Part shown: positions 16,727-25,154 of the stretch, piece after piece
How positions within the stretch are numbered: position 1 is the stretch's first letter
Layout: the number at the start of each line of letters is the position of its first letter
Origin: Arthrobacter sp. H16F315
GTDB taxonomy: Bacteria > Actinomycetota > Actinomycetes > Actinomycetales > Micrococcaceae
DNA length: 64,000 nucleotides
Reading direction: 5' to 3'
NCBI RefSeq assembly: GCF_024124825.1
Contig: NZ_JAMXSS010000005.1
Location: 33,828-97,827, forward strand
Translations under genes and position numbers: made by a program
Notes under the pieces: model-generated
The model's database searches: none
What the model saw: only the letters and a program-made list of their open reading frames with translations
Told to the model about the DNA's origin: nothing

Positions 16727-17941
16727 GTGAACCAGGCCTATATCTATGACGCCGTGCGGACACCGTTCGGCAAGTTCGGCGGCAGTCTCGCCGGGATCCG
16801 CCCGGATGACCTGGCCGCGCACGTGATCGGCGAGTCCGTGAAGCGTGCCCCGAAGCTGGATGTGGAGCGGATCGATGAGGTGGTGTTCGGCAACGCCAAC
16901 GGCGCCGGGGAGGAAAACCGCAACGTCGCCCGGATGGGCACCCTGCTCGCCGGGCTGCCGGTGTCCATCCCGGGCACCACGGTCAACCGGCTGTGCGGGT
17001 CCTCGCTGGACGCGGCGATTATCGCCTCCCGCCAGATCAGCACCGGGGACGCCGAGCTGATGCTCATCGGCGGGGTCGAATCCATGTCCCGGGCCCCGTG
17101 GGTGCTGCCCAAGACCGAAAAGCCCTACCCGGCCGGGGACCTGACCCTGGCCTCCACCACGCTGGGCTGGCGCCTGGTGAACAAGGCCATGCCCGCCGAG
17201 TGGACAATTTCTTTGGGCGAGGCCACCGAGCGTTTGCGCGAAAAATACGCCGTGGCCCGTGAACAGCAGGACGAATTCGCCGCCGCCTCGCACAACCTGG
17301 CCGCCGCGGCCTGGGACGAGGGGTTCTACGACAACCTCGTCACCGTGGTCCCCGGCACGGACCTGGTCCGGGACGAGGGCATCCGGCCCGGGTCCACCGC
17401 GGAAAAGCTCGCGGCCCTCAAGACCGTGTTCCGGAACGAGCCCGAGGGCGCCGAGGCCGGCGGGACGGTCACCGCCGGAAACGCCTCCCCGCTCTCGGAC
17501 GGCGCGTCCGCGGCGTGGATCGGGTCCGAGAACGCCGCCGGGCTGCTCGGGCTGGAGCCTCTGGCCCGGATCGCCGGGCGCGGCGCGCACGCCAACGACC
17601 CGCAGTTCTTCGGCTACGCCCCGGTGGAGGCGGCGAACAAGGCCCTCGCCAGGGCCGGCATCGGCTGGGACGAGGTCGGCGCCGTCGAATTGAACGAGGC
17701 GTTCGCCGCGCAGTCCCTGGCCTGCATCAGCGCCTGGGGCATCGACCCGTCCATCGTGAACCGGCACGGCGGCGCGATCGCCATGGGCCACCCGCTGGGC
17801 GCCTCCGGTGCCCGGATCCTGGGCACCCTGGCCCGGTCCCTGCAGGCCTCTGGGCAGCGCTGGGGCGTCGCCGCGATCTGCATCGGCGTGGGCCAGGGCC
17901 TGGCCGTCGTCCTCGAAAACGTCACCGCTCCGGCTAGCTAG
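16727..17941 (+). CDS. Acetyl-CoA acyltransferase, 3-oxoadipyl-CoA thiolase-like
   Basis: This 404-aa thiolase cleaves 3-oxoacyl-CoA with CoA. It starts with GTG 16727 after GAGGAAAG. The nucleophile is Cys90 (TTVNRLCGSSLDA), and His355 (GGAIAMGHPLGASGAR) and Cys385 (ICIGVGQG) complete the site. Several stretches match PcaF/PaaJ enzymes rather than general acetoacetyl-CoA thiolases: the N-terminus YIYDAVRTPFGKFGG, GEENRNVARMGTLLAGLPVS and LGWRLVNKAMPAEW. This points to 3-oxoadipyl-CoA and hence to succinyl-CoA plus acetyl-CoA as products, which favours a C6 dicarboxylate such as adipate. The gene is unusually GC-rich even for this plasmid. It probably shares a message with the aldehyde dehydrogenase. 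Confidence 0.92.
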   Translation: MNQAYIYDAVRTPFGKFGGSLAGIRPDDLAAHVIGESVKRAPKLDVERIDEVVFGNANGAGEENRNVARMGTLLAGLPVSIPGTTVNRLCGSSLDAAIIASRQISTGDAELMLIGGVESMSRAPWVLPKTEKPYPAGDLTLASTTLGWRLVNKAMPAEWTISLGEATERLREKYAVAREQQDEFAAASHNLAAAAWDEGFYDNLVTVVPGTDLVRDEGIRPGSTAEKLAALKTVFRNEPEGAEAGGTVTAGNASPLSDGASAAWIGSENAAGLLGLEPLARIAGRGAHANDPQFFGYAPVEAANKALARAGIGWDEVGAVELNEAFAAQSLACISAWGIDPSIVNRHGGAIAMGHPLGASGARILGTLARSLQASGQRWGVAAICIGVGQGLAVVLENVTAPAS

Positions 17942-17991
17942 GGCTTCGGCACTGAAGCTGCACTCGTCTTTGATGAGACAAAAAGCATGAA

Positions 17992-18031
17992 TGCGGCAAC
18001 TTAAGTGAAACTGCGCCAACTTAGTTGAAAC
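17992..18031. repeat. Two contiguous 20-bp repeats, candidate transposon end
   Basis: TGCGGCAACTTAAGTGAAAC is directly followed by a 17/20 match and then AGGACA. Read on the minus strand the array starts TGTCC and runs inward as tandem 20-mers, a layout typical of ends bound by multi-subunit transposases. No transposase gene is attached. The remainder of 17942-18410 shows no gene. Confidence 0.45.
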
Positions 18032-18240
18032 AGGACATTAACTGGCATGCGCGGGTATTCGTGGGCCGGGAGTAGGGCCCTGCGTGGGCGCCCCAATCGT
18101 AGGCAGCAGGAATGGAAGCCGGCGGCCCGCATCGAGCACGTGGGGTGTGAGTCAATGGATTCGACCTCGCTCAAGGTGCGCTGGCTCCGGATGACCGCAT
18201 CCATGGCGGAGAGGGTGGCAGCCCGTTCGAGTCGGGCCGG

Positions 18241-18277
18241 GTCCGGGGGTCCCTGCTTTTGGCAGGGACCCCCGGAC
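18241..18277. terminator. Strong perfect hairpin between thiolase and IS element
   Basis: A 16-bp perfect stem (GTCCGGGGGTCCCTGC with its complement) closes a TTTTG loop. It is some 300 bp beyond the thiolase stop. No U-run follows. It may end the catabolic transcript or belong to decayed mobile DNA. Confidence 0.5.
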
Positions 18278-18410
18278 GCGGCCCTTGGTCAGAGAAGGCA
18301 ACCGGGTGGCCTCGGGCAGTCATCTATCGCGAGTGTGCTGTTCGCGTGCTGCGGCGATGTACTGGGCGTAAGCGGCGGCCGAATCGGTGGCGTGGCGTTC
18401 GATGGTCTTA

Positions 18411-19327
18411 GTAAGTGTTGGGAAAGGGGTCACGGCGCTTTGGCGGGTTGCCAGGGCCGGCGCCCGGGGGCCGGAGCGAGCCGGCGGGCCATGAGCCCGA
18501 TCATGGCCCATTTGACCATGGCCTCGGCGTGTCCGGGGAGGCGTTCGTAGTCCCGTCCCAGGCGCCGGCAGCGGACCAGCCAGGACAGGGTGCGCTCGAC
18601 GACCCAGCGTCGCGGCAGGACCTCGAAGGTGTGCTGCCCGGCCGGTTTCACCACGATCTCGACGGTGATCCGCAGCAGCAGGCGTGCGAACTCCACCAGT
18701 TTGCCGGCATAGCCGCCGTCGGCCCACACGAGCACGATCGAGGGCATTTTCATCCGGGCCTTTTCCAGCACCCGGCGCCCGCCGTCGCGGTCCTGCACGC
18801 TGGCGGCGGTGACCAGCACGACCACCAGCAGCCCGATCGTGTCCACCACGATGTGCCGCTTGCGCCCGTTAGTCTTCTTGCCCGCGTAGTACCCGCGGGA
18901 ATCGCGGCCGACGGTGTCGGCGCCCTTGACGGTCTGGGCGTCCACGATGCCGGCCGAGGCCATCGGGTCTTTCCCGGCATCGTTGCGGGCCGCGTCGCGC
19001 AGCGCGTCGTGGATCCGGTCGGTGATGCCCTCGCGGTTCCACCGCTTGAAGTACCAGTAGACGGTGTCCCAGGGCGGGAAGTCGTGCGGCAGCATCCGCC
19101 AGGCACACCCGGTCCGGTTCAGGTACAGGATCGCCTCCACGATCCGGCGCCTCGAATGCTTGGCCGGCCGGCCTCCGGTCTTGACCGGAACCATCGGCGC
19201 AATCAGCGCCCACTGGTCATCGGTCAGGTCCGAAGGATAGGGACGCGGGGAAGAGCCCTCCATGCCTCCACGCTGAACCCGTCGGCCGCGGCAGTCAACA
19301 GGCTCGCCCCACTTTCCCAACACCTAC
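18411..19327 (-). mobile_element. IS5-family insertion sequence, copy 1
   Basis: This is a 917-bp element with imperfect terminal inverted repeats whose shared core is GTGTTGGGAAAG. It is flanked by TTA on both sides (18408-18410 and 19328-19330), a 3-bp target duplication of the TNA type seen in IS5-family elements. It carries one transposase gene on the minus strand. The insertion lies directly at the 5' end of the epimerase gene fragment. A related copy in the same orientation is at 38789-39712. Confidence 0.88.
18430..19263 (-). CDS. IS5-family DDE transposase
   Basis: This protein of about 277 aa begins MEGSSPRPYPSDLTDDQW. Upstream in-frame codons lie in the inverted repeat region. The N-terminal DUF4096-like domain (DDQWALIAPMVPVKTGGRPA, CAWRMLPHDFPPWDTVYWYF) precedes the RNase H-like core. 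The DDE residues are readable as IVDAQTVKG, LVWADGGYAG and the Glu of WVVERTLSWLVRCRR. It appears intact, so the element may still be active. It is closely similar to the transposase at 38808-39644. Confidence 0.92.
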   Translation of the reverse strand: MEGSSPRPYPSDLTDDQWALIAPMVPVKTGGRPAKHSRRRIVEAILYLNRTGCAWRMLPHDFPPWDTVYWYFKRWNREGITDRIHDALRDAARNDAGKDPMASAGIVDAQTVKGADTVGRDSRGYYAGKKTNGRKRHIVVDTIGLLVVVLVTAASVQDRDGGRRVLEKARMKMPSIVLVWADGGYAGKLVEFARLLLRITVEIVVKPAGQHTFEVLPRRWVVERTLSWLVRCRRLGRDYERLPGHAEAMVKWAMIGLMARRLAPAPGRRPWQPAKAP

Positions 19328-20033
19328 TTAGGGACAGAAAGATCCTCGTCACCGGGGCCTCGGGCCGGATTGCTTCGGCGCTCAGTATGAAGCTGGCCGG
19401 GCAGAACGAGGTGTGGGGCATCGCCCGCTTCGGCAACGAAAAGGTACGCGGGGAACTCCAGGAAGCCGGCGTGAAGACCTGCTCCGTCGACCTGGTCAAC
19501 CCTGATTTTTCCGGGCTGCCGGAGGACTTCGACCACGTACTGCACCTAGCCGCGTACCTTGGCGGCGGTGATGATTTCGGTAAGGCACTGGACATCAACG
19601 CGGTCGGCACGGGCTTGGTGCTCTCGCACTTCCGCAGGGCGGCGTCGGCGCTGGTGATGTCCACGACCGGGGTCTACCGGCCGCACCCGGACCCGTGGCA
19701 CCGGTACACCGAAACCGATCCGCTGGGGGACCCGATCAACCCCTCCACCCCGACCTATGGGGTCACCAAGGTCGCCCAGGAGGGCACCGCCCGGCTCTGT
19801 GCACGCCTGTACGGCCTGCCCGTGGTGATCGCGCGCATGAACGCCTCGTACGGGCCCCGCGGCGGGCTTCCCGTGACGCACTTGGACAAGGTCGCCGCCG
19901 GCGAGACGATCCGGCTGCGGTCGGACCCGGCTCCTTACAGCCCGATCCACGACGACGACATTGCGGACCACATCGAGGGGCTCCTCGCCGCTGCTTCCGT
20001 GCCGGCCACGGTGGTGATGATCGCCGCCATCCC
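19328..20033 (+). pseudogene. NAD-dependent epimerase/dehydratase fragment
   Basis: The frame reads KILVTGASGRIASALSMKLA, an extended short-chain dehydrogenase Rossmann start. STTGVYRPH and the YGVTK catalytic motif (Tyr and Lys) follow. The start codon is missing because the IS element ends a few codons upstream. After VPATVVMIAA the family similarity stops, and the frame runs on into unrelated sequence up to the convergent conjugation operon. The gene is therefore cut at both ends. It has no obvious link to the neighbouring pathways. Confidence 0.75.
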
Positions 20034-20169
20034 CGAAACCAGGGCAATGCTGAGCCCGATCCACTCAGGACCGGTACGGTTCCCGCCCCACAAACCACGG
20101 CGGGAAACCTCACCACCGACAACAACCATGCGTCCCATCAGACCTACTCCCCTGCTTTCGTACTGCTCA

Positions 20170-22074
20170 TTACCGTCCGCTGATGTGATCGGTATCAGGC
20201 ACCATCGAGTTCACGCCCTGACGGCCGCGCAGTGCGGCCTGCCGTGATGCTTCACGCCCGGCCAGCAGGAACGCTGTCGCCCCGCCGGCGGCAATCTTGG
20301 CTGAGCCTCGTCCTACACTCGCCGCTCCGCTGCGGGCAGCGGCAGCAGTTTTTCCGGCCGGAGTACCGGCCCGGTCATCCCGCTGCGCCTGGGCAATGGT
20401 GCGGGTATCAGGTGCAGCCGGTGCATCCTGGCCAGGGGCTCCCATCGCGGCGGCCCCCTGTCTGGTGGCGCCGGCACTTCGACGGCCGCTGCCTGTAGCC
20501 GCGCCGGCCCCGGCTGCACCATCGGTCAGACCCCCGTCAGGACCGGCAGAAAAGCGAGGCCCGCCTGATACCTGGGCTGCCGCCCCGCTGACGGCGGCAC
20601 CGGTGCGCCCACCGCCGGCCGGGCCGGACTGTGCCTGCATGGTGCGGCGCTGACGGATCATCGCACCGATCCCGGCACCGGCCCCGGCCACCATCGCCGC
20701 CCCGGCAATGGAGGGACGGTTAGCACCCAAAGAACTGGCCGAGGATGGCAGTATCGGGACGAATTTGAACAGCAGCGCGGGTGAGAACGCGAGGACGACC
20801 ATGGCGGCGGCTGCGATGAACACCGAGGAGGCGTTCACCAAGGCGTCTCCGGTACCTTCGCCCTGGAACGCGGGGCGGTTCGAGATGAAGCTGAACAGCG
20901 CACCCATGATCAACAGAATCAGCGGCTTCGACAGAGCGATACCCAGCCACAGCGAACCGGCCTTGGCAACCCGGCCGCGGTGTTCGGGATGGATCATGAA
21001 GCCGATCATCAGCGCAATGCCTACGCCCAGCAGTGACAGCGCGAGTGGCTGCAGAGCGAACAGCCCCAGGAGCGCCCAGGCCCCGACGAAGAGCAACCCG
21101 AACAGCAGCACAGCTGCCAGCGGTCCGAAAACGCCACTGGACTCATACGAGGCGAAACGGGAAATGCTTGTGGCGAAGTCCCCGATCTGGTTTGAGGTCC
21201 ATGGGCTGATCGAATCAGTAACCTGAACCAATGCGTTGTTGCCCACGTATCCCAGAACCGGGCCGAACAATGCCAGCAGAACCGCGAGTGGGGCGTACCA
21301 GATCACCGATTCACGCATGGCGTCAGGATCGATTTTTTCATCCGAGTAGTCCCGGAAGAGTTTGAAGAACATCAGTGCCAGCAACACGATCCCGACGCCG
21401 GAAAAGACTGACCAGGTGTCTCGGAAGCCGTCATCGACCTGAAACTCTGAGACTTTCAAAAGGTTCACTAAAACCTCGTTCGTGGCCGTCACTCCGGCTT
21501 CCTTGGTCGAGTTCGCAAACTTCTCAAACCCGTCCTTGGCATTGGCGATAAACGCCACTGTGTCCACCGCGCCCAGCACAAACTGCCCGCCAGGCTGTGT
21601 AGAAACAGCTGTACGCAACACAGCGCCAGCAAGCGGGGCGAATTCGTTCCATGTGCTCGATACCGCACATATGCCCAAGGCAGCTGGCGGTGCCCCTTCC
21701 CGCGCCAACGATGAGCAAAACTCGCGCTGTCCTTCTGCAGGTCGGTAGTCCAAGGATTTCTCGGGGGTGTCCAGAAAACTGTTGAAAGCGCGGGTTGCCA
21801 TTCCCGTGCAGTCCTGGCCGATCATCGTTGCACCGAGAAATTGAGGCCCACAGACGTTCTTGGCGAGTTCGCCGTTGAGACGGTCACGAATGCCGTCGCG
21901 CTGGTCTGCCGGCAAGCCCGCCAGCCGCTTCAATTGATCGGCATTCAACTTTTCTGAGGCGTTGATGTCATCCGCTGCTTGAGCGGATCCGGCTGTGAGA
22001 ACACCGAAGCCCAAGAAGAGCGCGAGGAGTGCGGCAGTCAAGCGGATCCTGCTGCTAGCGCGTAGCGTTTGCAT
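20170..22074 (-). CDS. TrbL/VirB6-like conjugation membrane protein
   Basis: This 634-aa protein starts with a signal peptide (LTAALLALFLGFGVLTAGSA, cleavage near AQA-AD), then an extracytoplasmic region of about 180 residues. At least six hydrophobic spans follow between residues 220 and 440, and then a long Gly/Ala-rich cytoplasmic tail. That layout matches polytopic channel components of actinobacterial and Gram-positive type IV secretion systems. Its start overlaps the end of the upstream 263-aa gene by 20 bp, and it is the last gene of the leftward operon. Family assignment is by topology and context, not by a diagnostic motif. Confidence 0.65.
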   Translation of the reverse strand: MQTLRASSRIRLTAALLALFLGFGVLTAGSAQAADDINASEKLNADQLKRLAGLPADQRDGIRDRLNGELAKNVCGPQFLGATMIGQDCTGMATRAFNSFLDTPEKSLDYRPAEGQREFCSSLAREGAPPAALGICAVSSTWNEFAPLAGAVLRTAVSTQPGGQFVLGAVDTVAFIANAKDGFEKFANSTKEAGVTATNEVLVNLLKVSEFQVDDGFRDTWSVFSGVGIVLLALMFFKLFRDYSDEKIDPDAMRESVIWYAPLAVLLALFGPVLGYVGNNALVQVTDSISPWTSNQIGDFATSISRFASYESSGVFGPLAAVLLFGLLFVGAWALLGLFALQPLALSLLGVGIALMIGFMIHPEHRGRVAKAGSLWLGIALSKPLILLIMGALFSFISNRPAFQGEGTGDALVNASSVFIAAAAMVVLAFSPALLFKFVPILPSSASSLGANRPSIAGAAMVAGAGAGIGAMIRQRRTMQAQSGPAGGGRTGAAVSGAAAQVSGGPRFSAGPDGGLTDGAAGAGAATGSGRRSAGATRQGAAAMGAPGQDAPAAPDTRTIAQAQRDDRAGTPAGKTAAAARSGAASVGRGSAKIAAGGATAFLLAGREASRQAALRGRQGVNSMVPDTDHISGR

Positions 22075-22846
22075 ATTCCACCCAGCCTTCTTTACTCAGG
22101 TTTTCGAAGTAGCGGCCGACCAGCCCGTTATCGAGAGTGGGCATCTCTCCGGTTGCAGCGCCGACGAGACCGCCCGCAGGGCCTTGGTCAGGGAACTTGT
22201 CGGCAAGTTCTGTGTCATCAATACGCACCAGGGCGTCAGAGATTTTCCAATCTCCGTCCCAAACGAGTTCCAGGGAATCGGTACCGAAGTAGCCACCGGG
22301 TTCTGCTTCACCGCCGCGGAGACCGCCATAAACCACCTGAATCAATGCGCGGTTCTCGGCTTCGCAGGAAACGAGCCGGTAGAGGCCCCCAGCTTTGACA
22401 TCAACGCGGTCGAGCCAGCCGCCATCGAAGCTCTTGAAGCTTCCGGACGCGGCCGCCGTCGTGTAGGTGTCGCCAAGCAGAACTGCATCCTTGATCCATG
22501 CTTCGTCCGAGGCCAACGTCTTCATCGTGGCTTTCTGGGCTTCCCAGGTTTTAGTGTTCACATCGTGCAGGACCGGTGTGTAGTTGGCTGCTGCTTGGGC
22601 GGCGGAGTCGCAGGTGCCGTTGTAGCCGATGGGCGTTTTGCCGTCGGCGGCCGTTGTGGTTCCGCCTTCTCCGATGCTGATTTTGGAGACTGGAAATCCG
22701 AGCTTGCCAGCGACCATGTCCGTGCCAGCGGTGGGTTCGGGCTGTGAAGCCTGTTCCGTGGGGCGGAGATTTATCAGGACGACGGCGACTGCCACGATCA
22801 CCACGACGGCGGCAATCGCGATCAGTAGCTTCCATTTCGTTCTCAT
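22055..22846 (-). CDS. Membrane-anchored conjugation-operon protein
   Basis: This 263-aa protein has one N-terminal membrane anchor (LLIAIAAVVVIVAVAVVLI) and a soluble extracytoplasmic domain of about 230 residues. No family is certain, but topology and position resemble TraC/VirB8-like or TcpC-like assembly proteins of Gram-positive conjugation systems. The 3' end overlaps the start of the TrbL-like gene. A 60-bp gap separates it from the upstream two-span protein. Confidence 0.6.
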   Translation of the reverse strand: MRTKWKLLIAIAAVVVIVAVAVVLINLRPTEQASQPEPTAGTDMVAGKLGFPVSKISIGEGGTTTAADGKTPIGYNGTCDSAAQAAANYTPVLHDVNTKTWEAQKATMKTLASDEAWIKDAVLLGDTYTTAAASGSFKSFDGGWLDRVDVKAGGLYRLVSCEAENRALIQVVYGGLRGGEAEPGGYFGTDSLELVWDGDWKISDALVRIDDTELADKFPDQGPAGGLVGAATGEMPTLDNGLVGRYFENLSKEGWVEYANATR

Positions 22847-22906
22847 GGTCTGGTTCCGTTCTTCGGTAGGAGACAGCTGCCAACGATGAAGTGTGCCACC
22901 AGTTGG

Positions 22907-23242
22907 CTAGGCTCCTGCTGCGGCAGTCAGTGCGAGGATGCCGCCGATGATGACGCTGGCGCCGGCGACGGCGGCGAAGGCGACACCGCTGCGCTTGGCA
23001 CCGTCCGCGCCATCTGCAATGTCGTCCGAGTGGCCGCGCTGCCGTGCGATTCCCCACTTGCCCAGGTTCATCAGGAAAGCGGCGGTGACCAGGATCAGCA
23101 CCAGTGCCCAGAGCCCGCCGAGGATCAGCTGGATCGCGCCTTGGAACTGAACTCCGAAGACGTTGATGTTGGGGGTCACCCCGTCCAGGGGGTTATCTGC
23201 GGCCGCGGGGATGGTGACGTTGGTGAGGATGCTCTTGAACAT
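22907..23242 (-). CDS. Small two-span membrane protein, VirB2/TrbC-like
   Basis: This 111-aa protein has two hydrophobic spans (about residues 37-60 and 86-108) separated by a short charged loop (KWGIARQRGHSDDIADGADG). The N-terminal segment is short. This is the usual topology of pilin-like or TcpD-like subunits of conjugation systems. It follows the MinD-like ATPase gene by 12 bp in the same operon. Function is inferred from topology and neighbours. Confidence 0.55.
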   Translation of the reverse strand: MFKSILTNVTIPAAADNPLDGVTPNINVFGVQFQGAIQLILGGLWALVLILVTAAFLMNLGKWGIARQRGHSDDIADGADGAKRSGVAFAAVAGASVIIGGILALTAAAGA

Positions 23243-23254
23243 GGTGTGGGTTTC

Positions 23255-24448
23255 CTATCGGTTGGTGGTGTGGATACGTGCGTGGGCGTTGCGGTTGTCT
23301 ACCTCGAGCAGGCCTGCGGCGATTTCTGCGGTGACGCGTTCGAAGGCGCGGCGGGCGGGATCGCCCACGAGCTGCCAATCGATGATTGAGCCGTTGTCCA
23401 AGGCCGCGTCATAGGGGATATCGATGATGGACCGCACCGTGGATTCGAGCTGGGCGCGGAGGTCCGCTTGATCGGTCGCCGAGACTTTGGCGCCCCCGCC
23501 CTGGGTGATGACGACGACGGCGTTGGCGACGAGGTTCTTGTAGTGCGGGTTGCCCTGGCGCTCGGACATGGATTCGAGCTGTTCGATCATTCGCAGGGCC
23601 GAGACGACGGCGTTTCGCTGGAGCCGGACAGGGATCACGAGCTGGTCTGTGACGTCGATAGAGGCCAGCCAGTTTTCGGAGCGGGTGTTGTTTCCGGTGT
23701 CCAGGACGATGGTGTCGTAGAACCGGCTGACCACCGTGTGGATGCGGTTGAATTCTTCCGCGCCGATGGACTTCATCCGATCCGGGTCTTCGTCCGATGC
23801 CAGGACGGAGAACTGGTTCTTGCCCTGGTGGCGGGTGTAGTAGGAGAAATCGCCTTTACGGGCCTCGATGGTTTCGAACTTTTCCAGCACGTTCAGCAGG
23901 TCCCACACGGTGCGGGTAGAGCCGTTGGCGTTGGTCCGCACACCGAGGGTGCCCATCATTTCGTTGTTGTCCCAGACGATGGCGTGCTGGCCGGAGTGGA
24001 TCCCGAAGGTTGATCCGATTCCCACGCTGCACATGGTCTTGCCGACCCCGCCCAGGGGCTGGGCGACCATGATGCGCATGGGCCTGGAGTAGACCCGTTG
24101 GATCGCGGAAAGGTCGGTGCGGCGGGCCAGCTCGGCTGCGCCGACCTTGGGCTTGATCAGCCCGAACGTCACGGTCCGCAGGAAGGCCTGCCAACCGGTG
24201 GCCGGTGGCAGTTCATCGTTCATGTTGTCTTTTTGCAGCACTGATGCGCTGCGCCGGCCGCTGACCAAAGGGGCCGCCTGAGCTTCCACGGCCGCCTGCT
24301 GGGCCTGTGCCGGCTCACTGATAGCAACGGTCACTGTCGCGGTTTCCTTGACGGGTTCTGCGGCGTTATCTTCTGCCGACGGTTCGGGGTTCAGCAGGCT
24401 GATGGGGGCGCGTGACTTCCGCTCGGCGCCTGACCAGTTGGTGCTCAT
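23255..24448 (-). CDS. MinD/ParA-like ATPase of the conjugation operon
   Basis: This 397-aa protein has a disordered N-terminal 115 residues and then a deviant Walker A motif (PLGGVGKTMCSVGIG, residues 131-145), a DNNEMMGTLG segment and a Walker B-like TIVLDTGNNTRSE. The first signature Lys of ParA/MinD motifs (KGGxxKT) is replaced by Leu, so dimer-dependent hydrolysis may differ. It is separate from the plasmid ParA at 31208. Within the operon it may position the secretion complex or the plasmid for transfer. The start overlaps the stop of the 59-aa gene as ATGA. Confidence 0.8.
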   Translation of the reverse strand: MSTNWSGAERKSRAPISLLNPEPSAEDNAAEPVKETATVTVAISEPAQAQQAAVEAQAAPLVSGRRSASVLQKDNMNDELPPATGWQAFLRTVTFGLIKPKVGAAELARRTDLSAIQRVYSRPMRIMVAQPLGGVGKTMCSVGIGSTFGIHSGQHAIVWDNNEMMGTLGVRTNANGSTRTVWDLLNVLEKFETIEARKGDFSYYTRHQGKNQFSVLASDEDPDRMKSIGAEEFNRIHTVVSRFYDTIVLDTGNNTRSENWLASIDVTDQLVIPVRLQRNAVVSALRMIEQLESMSERQGNPHYKNLVANAVVVITQGGGAKVSATDQADLRAQLESTVRSIIDIPYDAALDNGSIIDWQLVGDPARRAFERVTAEIAAGLLEVDNRNAHARIHTTNR

Positions 24449-24624
24449 CGGGTCTTCCTTTCGGGGTTCTGACTTCTGAAAATCTCTGGTGCCGGTTCCT
24501 GGAACAGGACCGGGACACTGCTTGCGGCCGTGCCCTGCGGGCTGTGCCGTTCCGGGACGGTTAGCGGGTCGGTGAACAGCGGTGCTGTGCCGAACTCGTC
24601 AGCACCGGCGGTGGGCGTGCTCAC
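24445..24624 (-). CDS. Small proline-rich hypothetical protein
   Basis: This 59-aa frame starts with GTG 24624, overlapping the stop of the lipoprotein gene (GTGA), and ends overlapping the start of the ATPase gene (ATGA). Double coupling supports it as a real gene. The product is hydrophilic and disordered (FTDPLTVPERHSPQGTAASS), with no known family. It may be a small adaptor. Confidence 0.5.
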   Translation of the reverse strand: MSTPTAGADEFGTAPLFTDPLTVPERHSPQGTAASSVPVLFQEPAPEIFRSQNPERKTR

Positions 24625-25154
24625 TGGGGAGTCACCGGGCTGATGGACGTGACAAGCCAGGGATCGTCCTGGCCGATGCGGTGGAGCATCATCGTCCACG
24701 GCCCGGCGTTGGTGTCGAAGGACGCCGTAACCGTCATGGGGTTTTGTGCCTCCCGGGTGATCGCGGGACCGTCCGTGACGGTGGAGAACGGAACACGGGC
24801 CGGATCGATGTAGCGGGCGTCTTCCTTGTACTCGGTCGCGAGCATCGGTTCCAGATCCTTGAACCAGGTCTTCTCCTCCACCGAAGGCCGGCCGAACAGG
24901 ACCATGGCCTTCGCGGCGGTCTCTTTGACCCTCGTCTCGGCGGCGGCATCCCAGGTGACGTTAGGGCCGTGGTACTGCTCGGAGGCCTCGTCATGCCCGT
25001 GGCCATCACCGGCTGAGTGCGCGTCAGCATCCGCCGTGATGGTCGGGGCCGGCGCGGCCGCTGTGGTGGTCGTCTGTGCGGCTGGGGTCCCGGCGCAGGC
25101 CGTCAGCAGGGCAGCGGTGGCCAGCAGGGCCGGGGCGAGTGCGGTTCTGCGCAT
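24621..25154 (-). CDS. Predicted lipoprotein of the conjugation operon
   Basis: This 177-aa protein has a lipoprotein signal peptide ending LLATAALLTACAG, with the lipidated Cys in a clear lipobox. A low-complexity Ala/Thr linker with a His/Asp-rich patch (DADAHSAGDGHGHDEASEQY) follows, then a soluble domain. It should be anchored outside the membrane. The start ATG overlaps the stop of the cell-wall hydrolase gene (TGATG). The domain fold recalls conjugal transfer accessory proteins, but no family is certain. Confidence 0.65.
   Translation of the reverse strand: MRRTALAPALLATAALLTACAGTPAAQTTTTAAAPAPTITADADAHSAGDGHGHDEASEQYHGPNVTWDAAAETRVKETAAKAMVLFGRPSVEEKTWFKDLEPMLATEYKEDARYIDPARVPFSTVTDGPAITREAQNPMTVTASFDTNAGPWTMMLHRIGQDDPWLVTSISPVTPQ

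Noticed and set aside
15729..16763. Long minus-strand frame opposite the aldehyde dehydrogenase gene
   Set aside because: Antisense shadow of a gene with complete ALDH motifs.
16706..18019. 437-codon minus-strand frame opposite the thiolase gene
   Set aside because: Gly/Arg-rich antisense translation with no domain; the thiolase on the plus strand has all catalytic residues.
18320..18430. Protein-like tail (KTIERHATDSAAAYAQYIAA) on the minus strand left of IS copy 1
   Set aside because: It might be the end of a gene cut by the insertion, but no matching upstream part exists on the other side of the IS, so I do not list it as a feature.
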